Source: Fremontodendron californicum (Eukaryota > Streptophyta > Magnoliopsida > Malvales > Malvaceae). Taken from it: 64,000 bases of DNA. The DNA is taken from the NCBI GenBank assembly GCA_030761205.1, contig JAULJL010000015.1, forward strand, positions 10,235,501-10,299,500, in the 5' to 3' direction. The position numbers and the translations under genes are program-made. The stretch's first letter is position 1. The number at the start of each line of letters is the position of its first letter. Below are positions 1 through 10,359 of the stretch, piece after piece. Under the pieces are notes generated by a model, which saw only the letters and a list, made by a program, of their open reading frames with translations, did not search any database and had not been told where the DNA came from.

Positions 1-214
1 AAAGAAAAGACTCAAAAGTCTGCAATTTTCGATAAATCTAGAAATTAACTAGGGTCCTAAATGAGTTTGGATATAAAGAAAGATCATAAGTTTCAGATAT
101 TCATGACATTTGATCTAAACTCTTCTTTAACGTTTTTGTTCTCTGAATCAATAATTTTGTGTTGAATGAAAGTTTTCTTTTTTGTTTTAAATCGTTGTTA
201 TTCCTTTTGTATAG
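1..214 (+). other. Intron upstream of the last OBERON exon
   Basis: AT-rich sequence ending in a pyrimidine-rich tract and an AG at 213-214 that acts as the acceptor for the exon starting at 215. The upstream exons lie outside the window. No coding signal is visible here. Confidence 0.6.
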
Positions 215-837
215 AGCTTGATATGGATTCTCCATCAAGCCTGGAAAATGGGGAAAGTGGGCGGTTGATAGCACCACGAGAAGCATGCAATCGAATTGCA
301 GATGTAGTGCAGGAGGCCATAGGGAAGATGGAAATGGTGGCTGATGAGAAGATGAAGATGTTCAAGAAAGCTCGCTTGGCTCTTGATGCTTGTGAGAGGG
401 AGGTTGAGGACAAGGCCAAGGAAGTAGCAGAACTGAAGCTGGAGAGACAAAAAAAGAAGCTGCAGATAGAAGAGCTGGAGAGAATTGTAAGACTTAAACA
501 TGCAGAGGCTGATATGTTCCAGCTTAAGGCCAATGAGGCAAAACGAGAGGCTGAGAGGCTTCAAAGAATTGCTCTTGCGAAGTCAGATAAATCGGAGGAA
601 GAGTATGCTAGCAGTTACCTGAAACTTCGCTTGAGTGAGGCAGAGGCTGAGAAGCGGTATTTGTTCGAAAAGATAAAGCTGCAGGAGAGCTCGCGTGCAT
701 CACAGAGCAGTAGTGGAGGCGATCCTTCACAGGTGTTGATGTATTCCAAAATTCATGATCTGCTTCATGGATACAATACCCCTTCTAAGAAAGAGTCCCA
801 GCCAAATGAGCGCCACAGTTTCAGAACGAATCCTTAA
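215..837 (+). CDS. OBE1: OBERON-type PHD-finger protein, last exon (partial)
   Basis: C-terminal exon of an OBERON (OBE1/OBE2) nuclear protein. In Arabidopsis these PHD-finger proteins act redundantly in establishing and maintaining meristems. The exon opens after the acceptor AG at 213-214 in the middle of a Glu codon and runs 207 codons to TAA at 835-837. It encodes a long charged heptad-rich coiled coil (from the REACNRIADVVQEAIGKME region through the KRYLFEKIKLQES region), then a Ser-rich linker and a conserved tail with SQVLMYSKIHDLLHGYN. That tail is the hallmark I recognise. The PHD finger and N-terminus are in exons left of the window, so the gene is cut by the window edge and not broken. 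OBE1 and OBE2 cannot be separated from this exon alone. Confidence 0.85.
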
Positions 838-975
838 AGATATATCTGAATAGGATGTTACTTATTGAAGCAAGCTATGCCGAGTTAGAATATGTTGCTT
901 TGTTGGTAAATTATGTAAAATTTGCTACTTCATTCTATCTTGAACCTTCGATCAATGTCAGTTTATTTATTATTC
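838..975 (+). other. Probable OBERON 3' UTR
   Basis: Non-coding sequence between the stop and the first MITE copy. T-rich with TGTAA-like stretches, consistent with a plant 3' UTR. The exact polyadenylation site is not determinable. Confidence 0.4.
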
Positions 976-983
976 TGTAAAAG

Positions 984-1169
984 TTATGTTACTCGGATTC
1001 GGGTGTGAGTGTCGGACACGGGTTTGGATCCGACACGGGTATGTTCAATTTTTTTTTCAAGATTTTCATGTATTTTGAAGGTTTTTGGAGGATCATATTT
1101 TCATACTCATATTCAAATATGTATCGGACACGAGTACTTCAAGAAAAATAAAGAGTCGGAGCAATATAG
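984..1169. mobile_element. Gene-associated hAT-like MITE, copy A
   Basis: Starts TTATGTTACTCGGATTCGGG and ends GAGTCGGAGCAATATAG, giving imperfect terminal inverted repeats of about 17 bp. It is flanked by a perfect 8-bp direct repeat TGTAAAAG at 976-983 and 1170-1177, the duplication size of the hAT superfamily. The interior has the repeated GTGTCGGACACGGGT-type motif and the tract CTTCAAGAAAAATAAAGAG shared by all copies in this window (36697, 37855, 41369, 50616). No coding capacity. Confidence 0.8.
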
Positions 1170-1339
1170 TGTAAAAGTAATTAGTAGTTGTAATTTCTCT
1201 CTTTTTAGTTTTTGTAATGAATCAGGGTGAGTATCATAACATTTTGTGCTTTTGGATGAACTTACTCTTCTTCTGTGGCTTTTATGTGCAATGAGAATTC
1301 CTGGTTTCATGTATTTGCAATTTCATATTAATGTGTCTT

Positions 1340-1575
1340 GATTGGAACTCTGTTCTGTGATTAACCGCACCATGCAACTCTTACTGCCCGTTTGGCAGAG
1401 TCACCAGCAGTGGTTTTTTCATTCACCCTGCACTGGAACTCCAGTCAGGTCCGAAACGGCAATGGCACTTGACCGGCATTTCGGCCTTGACTGGAACTGC
1501 AGCACGGGGCGAATTAAAAAGCCACTGTGTTGGTGGCTTTATCTTAATAAGATATGTCGGATTTGGTGTCCAACC
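1340..1575. other. GC-richer block of unknown nature
   Basis: About 230 bp noticeably richer in G and C than its surroundings, beginning near CTGCCCGTTTGGCAGAG and ending in a short hairpin (GCCACTGTGTTGGTGGC). The CCGTTTGG-like start resembles MITE termini, but I cannot see a matching end or target duplication. No convincing protein. Confidence 0.3.
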
Positions 1576-1641
1576 GTAAAATTTAGCTTTAGAGTATTTT
1601 TAGCCTTAAGAGTATCACATTATTACTGCTGACTGATATTA

Positions 1642-2037
1642 GGTTTAAGTAACTATGTAGTCTTTATACTGTAATAAAAAAAGTAAATTAATTTTTGTAT
1701 CGTAAAAATGAGTAATTTAGTCAATGTGCAATTGAAATAGGTGCAAATAAATAAAATTGATAACGGTTTTAATGAAAAACCGTTAAAATGCTGACTTGGA
1801 CTCGTAAAATTTAACAGATTTAGATGTATTTCGAGTCATATTTTATTCTAAGTCATTAATTATGTTAGATTTTACGAGTCCACATCAGCATTTTAACGGT
1901 TTTTCATTAACATTGTTATCAATTTTACTTATTTGTACCTATTTCAATTGTACAGGGATTAAATTACTTATTTTTACAGTACAAATACTAAATTACTCTT
2001 TTCATTATAGTACAAAGACTATGTGAGTACTTAAACC
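1642..2037. mobile_element. MULE-type MITE with long terminal inverted repeats
   Basis: A 396-bp palindrome-like element that is almost all inverted repeat: it begins GGTTTAAGTAACTATGTAG and ends in its inverted counterpart ending CTTAAACC. The arms, about 170-190 bp, share AATTGAAATAGGTGCAAAT, AAAACCGTTAAAATGCTGA and GGACTCGTAAAAT. The flanks CTGATATTA (1633-1641) and CTGATACTA (2038-2046) are a 9-bp direct repeat with one mismatch. Long arms with a 9-bp duplication fit the Mutator superfamily. No coding sequence. Confidence 0.75.
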
Positions 2038-2437
2038 CTGATACTATCATTAGTCACCAGCTGTGGCTCGAAGAAAAGAAAATTTAAGTTTTAATTTTTA
2101 TAAAATAAAAATTTTATATCATTCTTCATATTTTTTTAATATCTTGCATTAATTAATTTATTATTTTGAAGAAGTATTTTTTATTAAATTGTCTTAAAAT
2201 AATTTAAAATCAAAATTCATTGATAAAATTTATTTAAAAATCAAAATGTAACGATAAAATTCAATCAAATTAAAATAGAATGGTAAAATTTAATATTAAA
2301 ATAGAGTACAGTGATAAATTCATTCTTAATCTCGAAAAAGGTTAATCGGGTTTGTACTAATTAATTAACCACATCAAGAAGGTATGAATCAAATATTGTA
2401 AACACCAATATCCAAAGGGAAAGATGGAGCTGTTTCA

Positions 2438-2442
<5 letters not shown>

Positions 2443-2478
<36 letters not shown>
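2443..2478. repeat. (AT)n microsatellite
   Basis: About 18 uninterrupted AT dinucleotides. Non-coding. Confidence 0.95.
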
Positions 2479-2481
<3 letters not shown>

Positions 2482-2703
2482 TATCAACAGCTATTTCCAC
2501 CATGTTTGCATCTTTCTTCTCCCTGCCTATGTCTTCTTGGAGTCAGTCACTTAATGTTTGATTCATGTTGTTGATATTTTTAATAATCTAACTTAAAATC
2601 AATTAGTAATAAGTGAAAAGGTTTAATTTGAATATAAAATTACAAACAATACAAGATTTAACTGATTTGAGATAATATTATTTTAATAGGTTCATCACGT
2701 GAA

Positions 2704-2909
2704 GTAGACCTGACAATACTAGACACGACACGATTACACGACATGAAAAAAATAACACGAACACAACACGAATACACGAATGTTTCAAAATTTATTTAAT
2801 ACAAATTATTAACATATCAAAGTTTATATAAATATAAAATACCTTAAACACGATTATAATACGACAAAATAAACGAACACGATACGAATACACGAATTGT
2901 CAAGTCTAC
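2704..2909. mobile_element. Short TIR element with CACGAACACG-rich interior
   Basis: Begins GTAGACCTGACAAT and ends in the inverted form ATTGTCAAGTCTAC. The interior has repeated ACACGA/CGAACACG motifs. A target-site duplication is not clear. It shares the ACACGA-rich character of the dispersed repeats near 13981, 26140 and 48100. Confidence 0.5.
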
Positions 2910-3526
2910 GTGTAGGTGTAGACATAAAAACCTACGACGTGATAAATTCAGAAAAGATAACAGATAAGAGTAACATGCATAAACAACATAACAAAACTTG
3001 AGTTTTGATATCGTATTAAACATCCAAATTAAAATCAATTGATAATAAATAGAGAGGTCCAATTTGAATATAAAATTTAATTTATATGGAATAATATCAC
3101 TTTTAACATGTACGATTTTTTCTGCTAAATTTTATGCACTGCTGATCCTTAAATCCAATCACTTAAATTGCAAACCTAACATCTCAATTTATAACAGTAA
3201 CGCGTCATGATACATGTCCTTAAAATATAATAAAAATTAAAATTAAAATTAAAAAAATAAATGAGATATATGATAATCTCTTAATTTTTTATAAAGTTAA
3301 AAAAAAAATTACAGTTAGTATATCAAAAACAAATTTTATTTTTATTAAATTTTAAAAAATTAATACATCAATTATAATTTTTTCTAATAAAATATTATCT
3401 TAATAAATATTATTAGACACTGATTATTTTTTTATGTTTAAAACCAAATAAAAATCAAGTCATGCATATGTATGTTGGTTTTCTTGTACGGCATGTTTTG
3501 GTTGTTCTTTTACTGATTATGTCATA

Positions 3527-4320
3527 TCTATATCTATACCTAATATATTAAAACTATCCCTAAGGCACCATACAACAACAGCTGTCTTTTTGTTATTTTT
3601 TTTTAGTTTTGAGGATAATTACAAAATGAGTTACTCAATTGAAATATTTATAATTTTTGGTTAATACCTAATATATTAAAACTATCCCTAAGGCACCATA
3701 CAGCAACAGCTGTTCTTTTTTTCTTTTTCTTCAGTTTTAAGGACAGTTACAAAATGACTTACTGAACTGAAATTATTTATAATTTTTAGTTATTATAAAA
3801 AATAATTATTAACAAAGAAATATAGTTTTTTTTAGCTTTTGAGATTCGATTTTTTTTTTATTCGGATATTGAATTTACTATACTCATCGGATTCGAATAT
3901 GAATCTTTAGATATCCGTTATCCGAATCCGCTTTAATTTTGGTTTAGATAATATCAGATATCCGAATCTGTTATCCGTTCAAGTTATATATTTAAAAATA
4001 TAGCTATCTTTTTTTTCGTTATAAAAAAATAACAAAATGGATTAATCAATTAAAAATATTTATATTTTTTTGTTATTATAATAAATAATTATTAATAAAA
4101 TAAATAAATTTTTATAGCTTTTGTGATTCGATCTGTTTTTCTCGGATTAGGATATTACGGATTTGGATAATTTGCGTATTCGGATATTGAATTTACTATC
4201 CTCATTGGATTCGGATATGAACCATTGGATATCCGTTATCCGAATCCACTTTAATTTTGGTTTGGATAGTGTCGGGTATCCGAATCTGTTATCTACTCCA
4301 TTTACATATTTAGTTCTTAT
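3527..4320. repeat. Tandemly duplicated block, possible Helitron 5' end
   Basis: Two nested duplications are visible. ACCTAATATATTAAAACTAT followed by CCCTAAGGCACCATAC occurs at about 3538 and again 128 bp later. A longer block with GGATATCCGTTATCCGAATCC (read at about 3862-3990) recurs at about 4171-4300. The start TCTATATCTATACC followed by TAATATATTAAAAC resembles the TC...TATTAAAA 5' ends of plant Helitrons, but I cannot pair it with a 3' end. Non-coding. Confidence 0.45.
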
Positions 4321-7300
4321 TTAATTTTTTTTAAATGACTTAATAAATCCGGATTTTAGCGGTGGATATTGCTCTTTATTTCGGATGTGAATTCGGATCG
4401 TAAGATGATAATAAACAGATCCGAATTTTGGATAAATTAAGCAAATTCAGATTGGGGTATTTAACAAATTATAGATATATGATCCACAGGCAAATTTTTT
4501 TTGAAAGAATTAAACCAAAAATATTTTGATATTATATTTTTCTTTTGAAAAATGTGTAATTAAGAGAGATTTTTTTTTTTAAAGAATTAAAAAATAAACC
4601 AATTAACTAAAAATATTTATTATCTACTACATTATAATAAATAATTATTAATAAGAAAATAGAAACAAATTTATGTGAAAATAAGATTTTGCAATTTTTT
4701 TATCTTTTGAGAAGAAAAAAAATACCAAAATATAATTGATCGATTTGGACTCCCACAACCGAAGAAAGTGAAACATGATTGTTAAAACAACCGTCTTAAA
4801 TTTTATTTTTGAATGAATTTATCACTTGATTTTAGAAAAGTTAAAATTTATAGTTTTACTTTTTTATTTAAAATTGATTTAATAATAAAAAAATTTATTT
4901 GTGAGTAAGATGTAATTTAAAATATTTAATTTCTATATTAAAAAATATTATCATTTTAATATGAATTTATATTAAAATATTAAATAAATATTTAAATAAA
5001 TAATTACTAATTAATATCGATCCCTAGCGAAATGGAAAAAATATTCTAGTACCTTTTATAAATTGTGTTGACCTAGATAGATGTCATTATCAAATTCCAA
5101 GGCAATATTTTGTTTGTTAATAAAGGATAACGAACCCTCTTATATTAAATTCAGATTTAATTTAATTAATTCATATAATTATTTTTTTACAAAAATATAT
5201 TCAATAAATTTAAATTCAAATCTCAATATATATTTTTTTAGATTACGATCTCTTTTATAATAATAATAATAATAATAATAATAAACTCTCTTAAACCAAC
5301 TACATCAAAGTTTTTTTCAATTAATATCTAAATGATTGATAAAGTTATTCATGTTTTAATTCGTGAGGGCTACATCTTGATTCTTGAATGCCGTCTTTGA
5401 TTTGAAATAAAACTAATGCTTTTATTATTATTATTATTATTATTATTGGATATAATTATCTATTCATAATTCAAATTTCAAATCTTGAGTGACAATATTG
5501 TTTTCTCTGGTTGAGCCTAAATTATACAAATACAACTCCAAAGAAACATATTTACTAAATATCTTTTAGAGTGATACATATTTTTTAAAGAATATTTTTT
5601 TTTAAAAATAATTAAAAATGTGAGATATGTAATAATTTCGTAATTTCGTTTATGAAATTAAAAAAAAAATATTATCGTCAATGTATCAAAAGCGAATTCT
5701 TAAAATATATAAGAAAATTACATGTGAGAAAATATATTATTGGTAGAGGGATTAATAATTTTAATCAAAATTAATTGTTTTAGTGTTATTTATTTATTTT
5801 AACTTTAGTTAGGTTACATTACATAATGAAAATGAAAGATAGTTTTTATTCCTTTTTCTATATCTTCTCCACTTCACTACGTAAATATATGAGTTCAAAA
5901 TCTCACTTTAAAATAATAATAAAAAAGGCATTATCAAATGTTAAATGTTAAGGTCACTACTCACTAATCATGCTTCTGATTTGATGATGCCTTTTTTGTT
6001 TTGTTTTATTTTTTAAGTCAAAAATAAAACTTTTGAATCAATAGAAAGATAAATAATATTTTTATCCATACCATTTACATCATATTAGCATCTCTTTAAT
6101 TAATTGTACATGCTTGTGAATTGAAGCTTATATAGAATAATTTCAAACTTGATTCGGTTTGCCCCATAGATAAATTATAGATTAATTTGTATCAATTTTT
6201 ACTTTTAAAAAAAGAAAGAATAAAATTAAAGAATGTTAGGTTTTAAGTTCTCAAAATCACTTTTTTTTAAAAAAAAATATTCTTATTAAAGAATAAAATT
6301 AAAAATATTTTATGTTAATGTAAAACTAATTTAGTTTTACACGTACGATTTCATAATTTTTTATACGATTTATATTTGTTTAATTTAATTGTTGTATTTT
6401 ATACTCTATTAACATAGATTATGCACGTCGAATTTCGAATAAATTAAAAATATTTTATTTTAAAAAAATTCAATCGTTAAATATATAAAAAAACAGTATT
6501 TTTGATCGATATGATATACATATCGGATCGATTCAAAACTTTATGTGCACGACGAGTACGATTATATTACTAAATCTAAGGATAAATTTCTTAAAATATG
6601 AATCATATATGAAATTATAAAAATATGTATAATTAATTAATTTTACAACAGTATAACTTTTAGATAATATGCTCTATGTTAAAGTGAACCTCCCTAATGC
6701 AATGGCTAGAATATTTTGTCATTAGTTTATTCCTAAACTCGATTCTGTTTTGTAATGATCCATGACTTCTTCTTTCTATATATTTTTTCTTTTATAAAAT
6801 TAAAAATAAAGTTAAACCCTATATGATTTAATTATATTATTATCATTGAAAAGTAAATTAGGATTTATTATGCATATTTTAGCGAGAAGGCTAAAAAGAA
6901 TCTTCTTGCATTTCCCTCTCCCTTATCTACTCACATTTCATGCAAATATTTATGTTCAAAGCCCCATTTGTTCTGAATTAACATAATTGCAAATGATTAT
7001 TATTTGTTAGTTCTTTCCAGCCTATAATCCACATGAAAATATTTGGCTAAAACCAAATTTTAGACCTCATCTTTCACTTGTACCAATTAAAGACCCAAAA
7101 TTTCAATATTCTTCCGATTCAAGTTTTTGTATTTTATTTTAATAGCTTTGCCTGGGCATAATCCCCTTGCCGAACAATCTTAAAGATGCACTTTTTCATA
7201 TCGGCTGATGCATTCAAGATTTTATTTTTAATTTGTTCTTTACTTGTACTACGTTCCAAAATTTCAATATTCTTCCGGTGCGTAATTACATATACCATTT

Positions 7301-9355
7301 ATTCCACGTAAAAAGTTTAAACAATAAGACATTTTTTTTCTTAAAAAGAAATGCCACTAGGATGCAAACTCTTACCATAAATTTCATTTGAATCATGACC
7401 ATCAAATTTGATGACACTCTAATTGTTAGAAAAAAAAAATTATAAATAAGAGCAATACACCCAAAATAATGAGATTTTGCTATAAAAAATGTATTTATTA
7501 AAAATAAAATAAAACTTTTAAAAAATTATTAAAATAAAATATAAAAGCTTGGATTGAAGAATATTGAAACTTTGGATCTTAATTGGTACAAATGAAATGA
7601 AATGTAATGTCCTAAAATTTGGTTTTACACAAAGATTAGATCAAAAGTTAGTTTTGTCAAAATATTTTATACTATGACACATAAATCATAATTTGTCAAT
7701 GGGTTTTAAAAAATAAAAGATTGTAGGTAAACTACAACTATTAGAAGTACATTTCAATTTTCAATTCATTGTACTTTTGAGTTTTCCAGAGAGTGTTACT
7801 AGCAAAAATATATGCCATGAATATTTTATTTATACTTGGGAGGGTCTTGGACCTCATGGTAGTATTACTAATAAAGGCTACTATATGAATATCAAGTAGA
7901 GTTAATATTTCAATCTAATTTCAAAGGCCATTTTTTATTGAAAAAAGAAAGATAGTTGAATGACTATATATGGGCTGATTTAATTTATTCAAAAAGAATT
8001 CCTTGAAATATACTCCTAACTAGTTTGTGACACGCGCGATGCATTAATTATTTTTATGTATTTATTGTTATATACATAAACATATATTTTTAATACAATA
8101 ATACAAAGTATAGATATACATGTATATATATAAAAATCACAGATTTAAGAAAAACAACTTTTAAAAAATTCAAATATTTAATGAACGACATTGTTAAAAT
8201 AAAGTGAATATATCTAAAAAAACAATATTTGAAAGTATTTATCTAAAAAATCAATATATCTTAAAGCAAAAAAAACTGCATTCAGTCAGAGTTGTTTCAT
8301 TAATTTTGCATTAGATATATATTTATTTATTCTGATTAAAGATAAGTTAAATTTTTTTTTTAATTTATAAGAGTAACTCACTCGTAAATAATTTTTGGTC
8401 AAATTTCAATAATATCTTAATAAATATGATTTATGTCATGTTAAAATTTTTATATGAAAATATAATATTATTTTTTGAGCTTGTTAATTTAACCAAGAAA
8501 TTTTGTTTTTATTGTTACAAATAATATTTGTTATTGATCGTGATAACTTTATACATTTAGTATCTATTAAGATTTAAGATCAATTGTAGTATAAAAAAGA
8601 ATTGGCATCAATTCCTAATTTTAATATTTTTAAATTTCATGTATTTTTTCAAATAATTTAAATTTATTGTTTAAAATACATTTTTTTTTTACTCATGATA
8701 ACATATTAATAGGCATCTATTATAAAGTAAATTCTTATATATACCCGATAAAAGTTAAATTAGAAGCCTTCCTATCTCTCATGTATTTATTTCCTTTATT
8801 TAAAAAAATGAGAATATTAATTCATTTTACATTAAATGTCATTATTCAATTTATTAATTAATTTAGTCCAATAATCTGCTATCCATAGTTTTCTCCATCA
8901 AGTATATTGACTCAAACGTTTTTTATATTGCTATCATTAATTGAATTTGCTCTATCAAAGTTCAAGTAAATACATGAAGTTTAAATTGTTTAAACTTCTA
9001 AAGTTATTAAAAATAAAATTTTAAAATTTGTTGATGAAAACAACAAACTATAGTTGACATGCGAAATTGGTATGTATTTTGAATTGAAAATATAGTTAAA
9101 AGGGAAGTGGTAAATAAAATATAAATACAAACATGGTTTTAATTAAAATAAAAAATATGTTTGTGATTTAGCAAGTAAATAAATAAGAATTATAACAAAA
9201 AAATAAATAGAAGAAAATAAAATAATATAACAAAATTGACAATAATAGTAAAAATCTCAATTATTATCAACATATTTATATATCTTAATATAATATTAAA
9301 CTATAAATTTATAAAATGTAAAACCATAAATAAAGCCGAGTATATAGTAGTGAAT
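4321..9355. other. AT-rich intergenic DNA
   Basis: Very AT-rich sequence with homopolymer runs and short (TAA)n/(TTA)n microsatellites near 5260 and 5420. No open frame resembles a protein and no RNA gene was recognised. The only structured point is the possible Helitron terminus at 8022-8050. Confidence 0.6.
8022..8050 (-). mobile_element. Possible Helitron 3' terminus (minus strand)
   Basis: On the minus strand the sequence ends GCATCGCGCGTGTCACAAA followed by CTAG and then T. A GC-rich short palindromic segment followed within about 10 nt by CTAG and a 3' T is the usual 3' end of plant Helitrons. The element body would extend rightwards on the plus strand, but its 5' TC end was not identified. 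Weak evidence. Confidence 0.35.
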
Positions 9356-9363
9356 TATGTGGC

Positions 9364-10354
9364 AGGACCATGCATCAGTTAAACCACCACTCCTTTCGGC
9401 ACCATATTGTTTTCCAAGACCCCATGGCTGTTACAACCAACCGATCTTCAAAAGTAGTTGGTGTAGCTCAAGGAACTTCCATCATCTTAGATTTGGATGG
9501 ACTCCAGAGCATGATAGTCAGTACCGTATCGATACCGTTCGTACAGGCTGATACGTACCGATTTTGAAGAAAAACGAAACGGTACCAACATCGTACCATT
9601 TCAGTTTTTGAACATGTCGTACCTGTCGGTACCAGCTTGTATCGGTCTGTACCGACCTATACCGATACATACCAACCTATATCAGTTGGTATAAGATTTT
9701 GATTTTTTAAATTTTTTTCACTTGATTTTTGTAAGCAATTCTTAATACTTTTTTAGTCATAATAATTTTTAATTTTTTCATAATTTTATTCAAAAATATA
9801 TATTTATTAAATTAGACTTTTGAATCTAATTAATAATAATTTATTATTTTTTTAATATTTATTTATAATTAAAAATTTTAGATATTAAATATTTAAAATT
9901 TTGTATTTGCATCTAAACATATATATATATATGTAATTGAGATATATTTGTACATGTATATAATATATATTTTATTAGAAAATTTAGAAATGAGCTTTTT
10001 AAATATATATATATATATATAATATTTGAAAAATGATGGTAAATCAGAAACGGTACGTTGAAACACACCTGTATCGACATGTACCAGTACAAAAAAAAAA
10101 GGTACGCCCACCGATACGGTACTAATTAATTGCTTTGCTTCGAAGCATTTCAGTTGCTAAAATCACTCTACATTTGAAGCAGCACATGGGATCCATTTCC
10201 ATCGTGGAAGGTACACATAAACGTTAAGCCTTCCAATCATCCCGTTGTAAGAGGTACATGTGACTTCTTGTTTGTGCAAGGCTACTTGAGATCAACTCTG
10301 GTGAATCTCAAATGCCTTACAATTTTCTACAAAATTGAGTTTCACCTCAAGGGT
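9364..10354 (+). pseudogene. Dirigent-like protein pseudogene, split by a repeat insertion
   Basis: Two blocks of decayed coding sequence read on the plus strand. Block 1 (about 9364-9515) gives HHIVFQDPMAVTTN and VVGVAQGTSIILDLDGLQSM. Block 2 (about 10128-10354) gives SVAKITLHLKQHMGSIS in one frame, then HPVVRGTCDFLFVQGY and LTIFYKIEFHLKGF in another. The order and motifs (GVAQGTS, then VVxGTxDFxFVQGY, then YKIEFHL) resemble dirigent-domain proteins, extracellular proteins that guide stereoselective phenoxy-radical coupling. The coding frame shifts between parts of block 2, a TAA follows the THKR stretch, and a roughly 610-bp repeat separates the blocks. No intact start or signal peptide is visible. 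The family call rests on motif recall without a search. Confidence 0.6.
9516..10127. mobile_element. Nonautonomous element with ACCGTATCG termini, copy 1
   Basis: Begins AGTCAGTACCGTATCGATAC and ends in the inverted form CCGATACGGTACTAATT. The ends carry repeated GGTACCGAT/GTACCGACC motifs and the middle is AT-rich. A second copy lies at 47419-47985. It interrupts the dirigent-like pseudogene. I could not find a clear target-site duplication, so the boundaries are approximate. Confidence 0.6.
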
Positions 10355-10359
10355 TTCCA

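Noticed and set aside
988..1230. Open frame over the MITE at 984-1169, with similar ones at 36716, 37857 and 50618
   Set aside because: The same peptide fragments recur only because the MITE recurs; they are not protein genes.
3527..8050. One complete Helitron from the TC-like start at 3527 to the CTAG-like end at 8022
   Set aside because: The two ends are on opposite strands, so they cannot bound one element.
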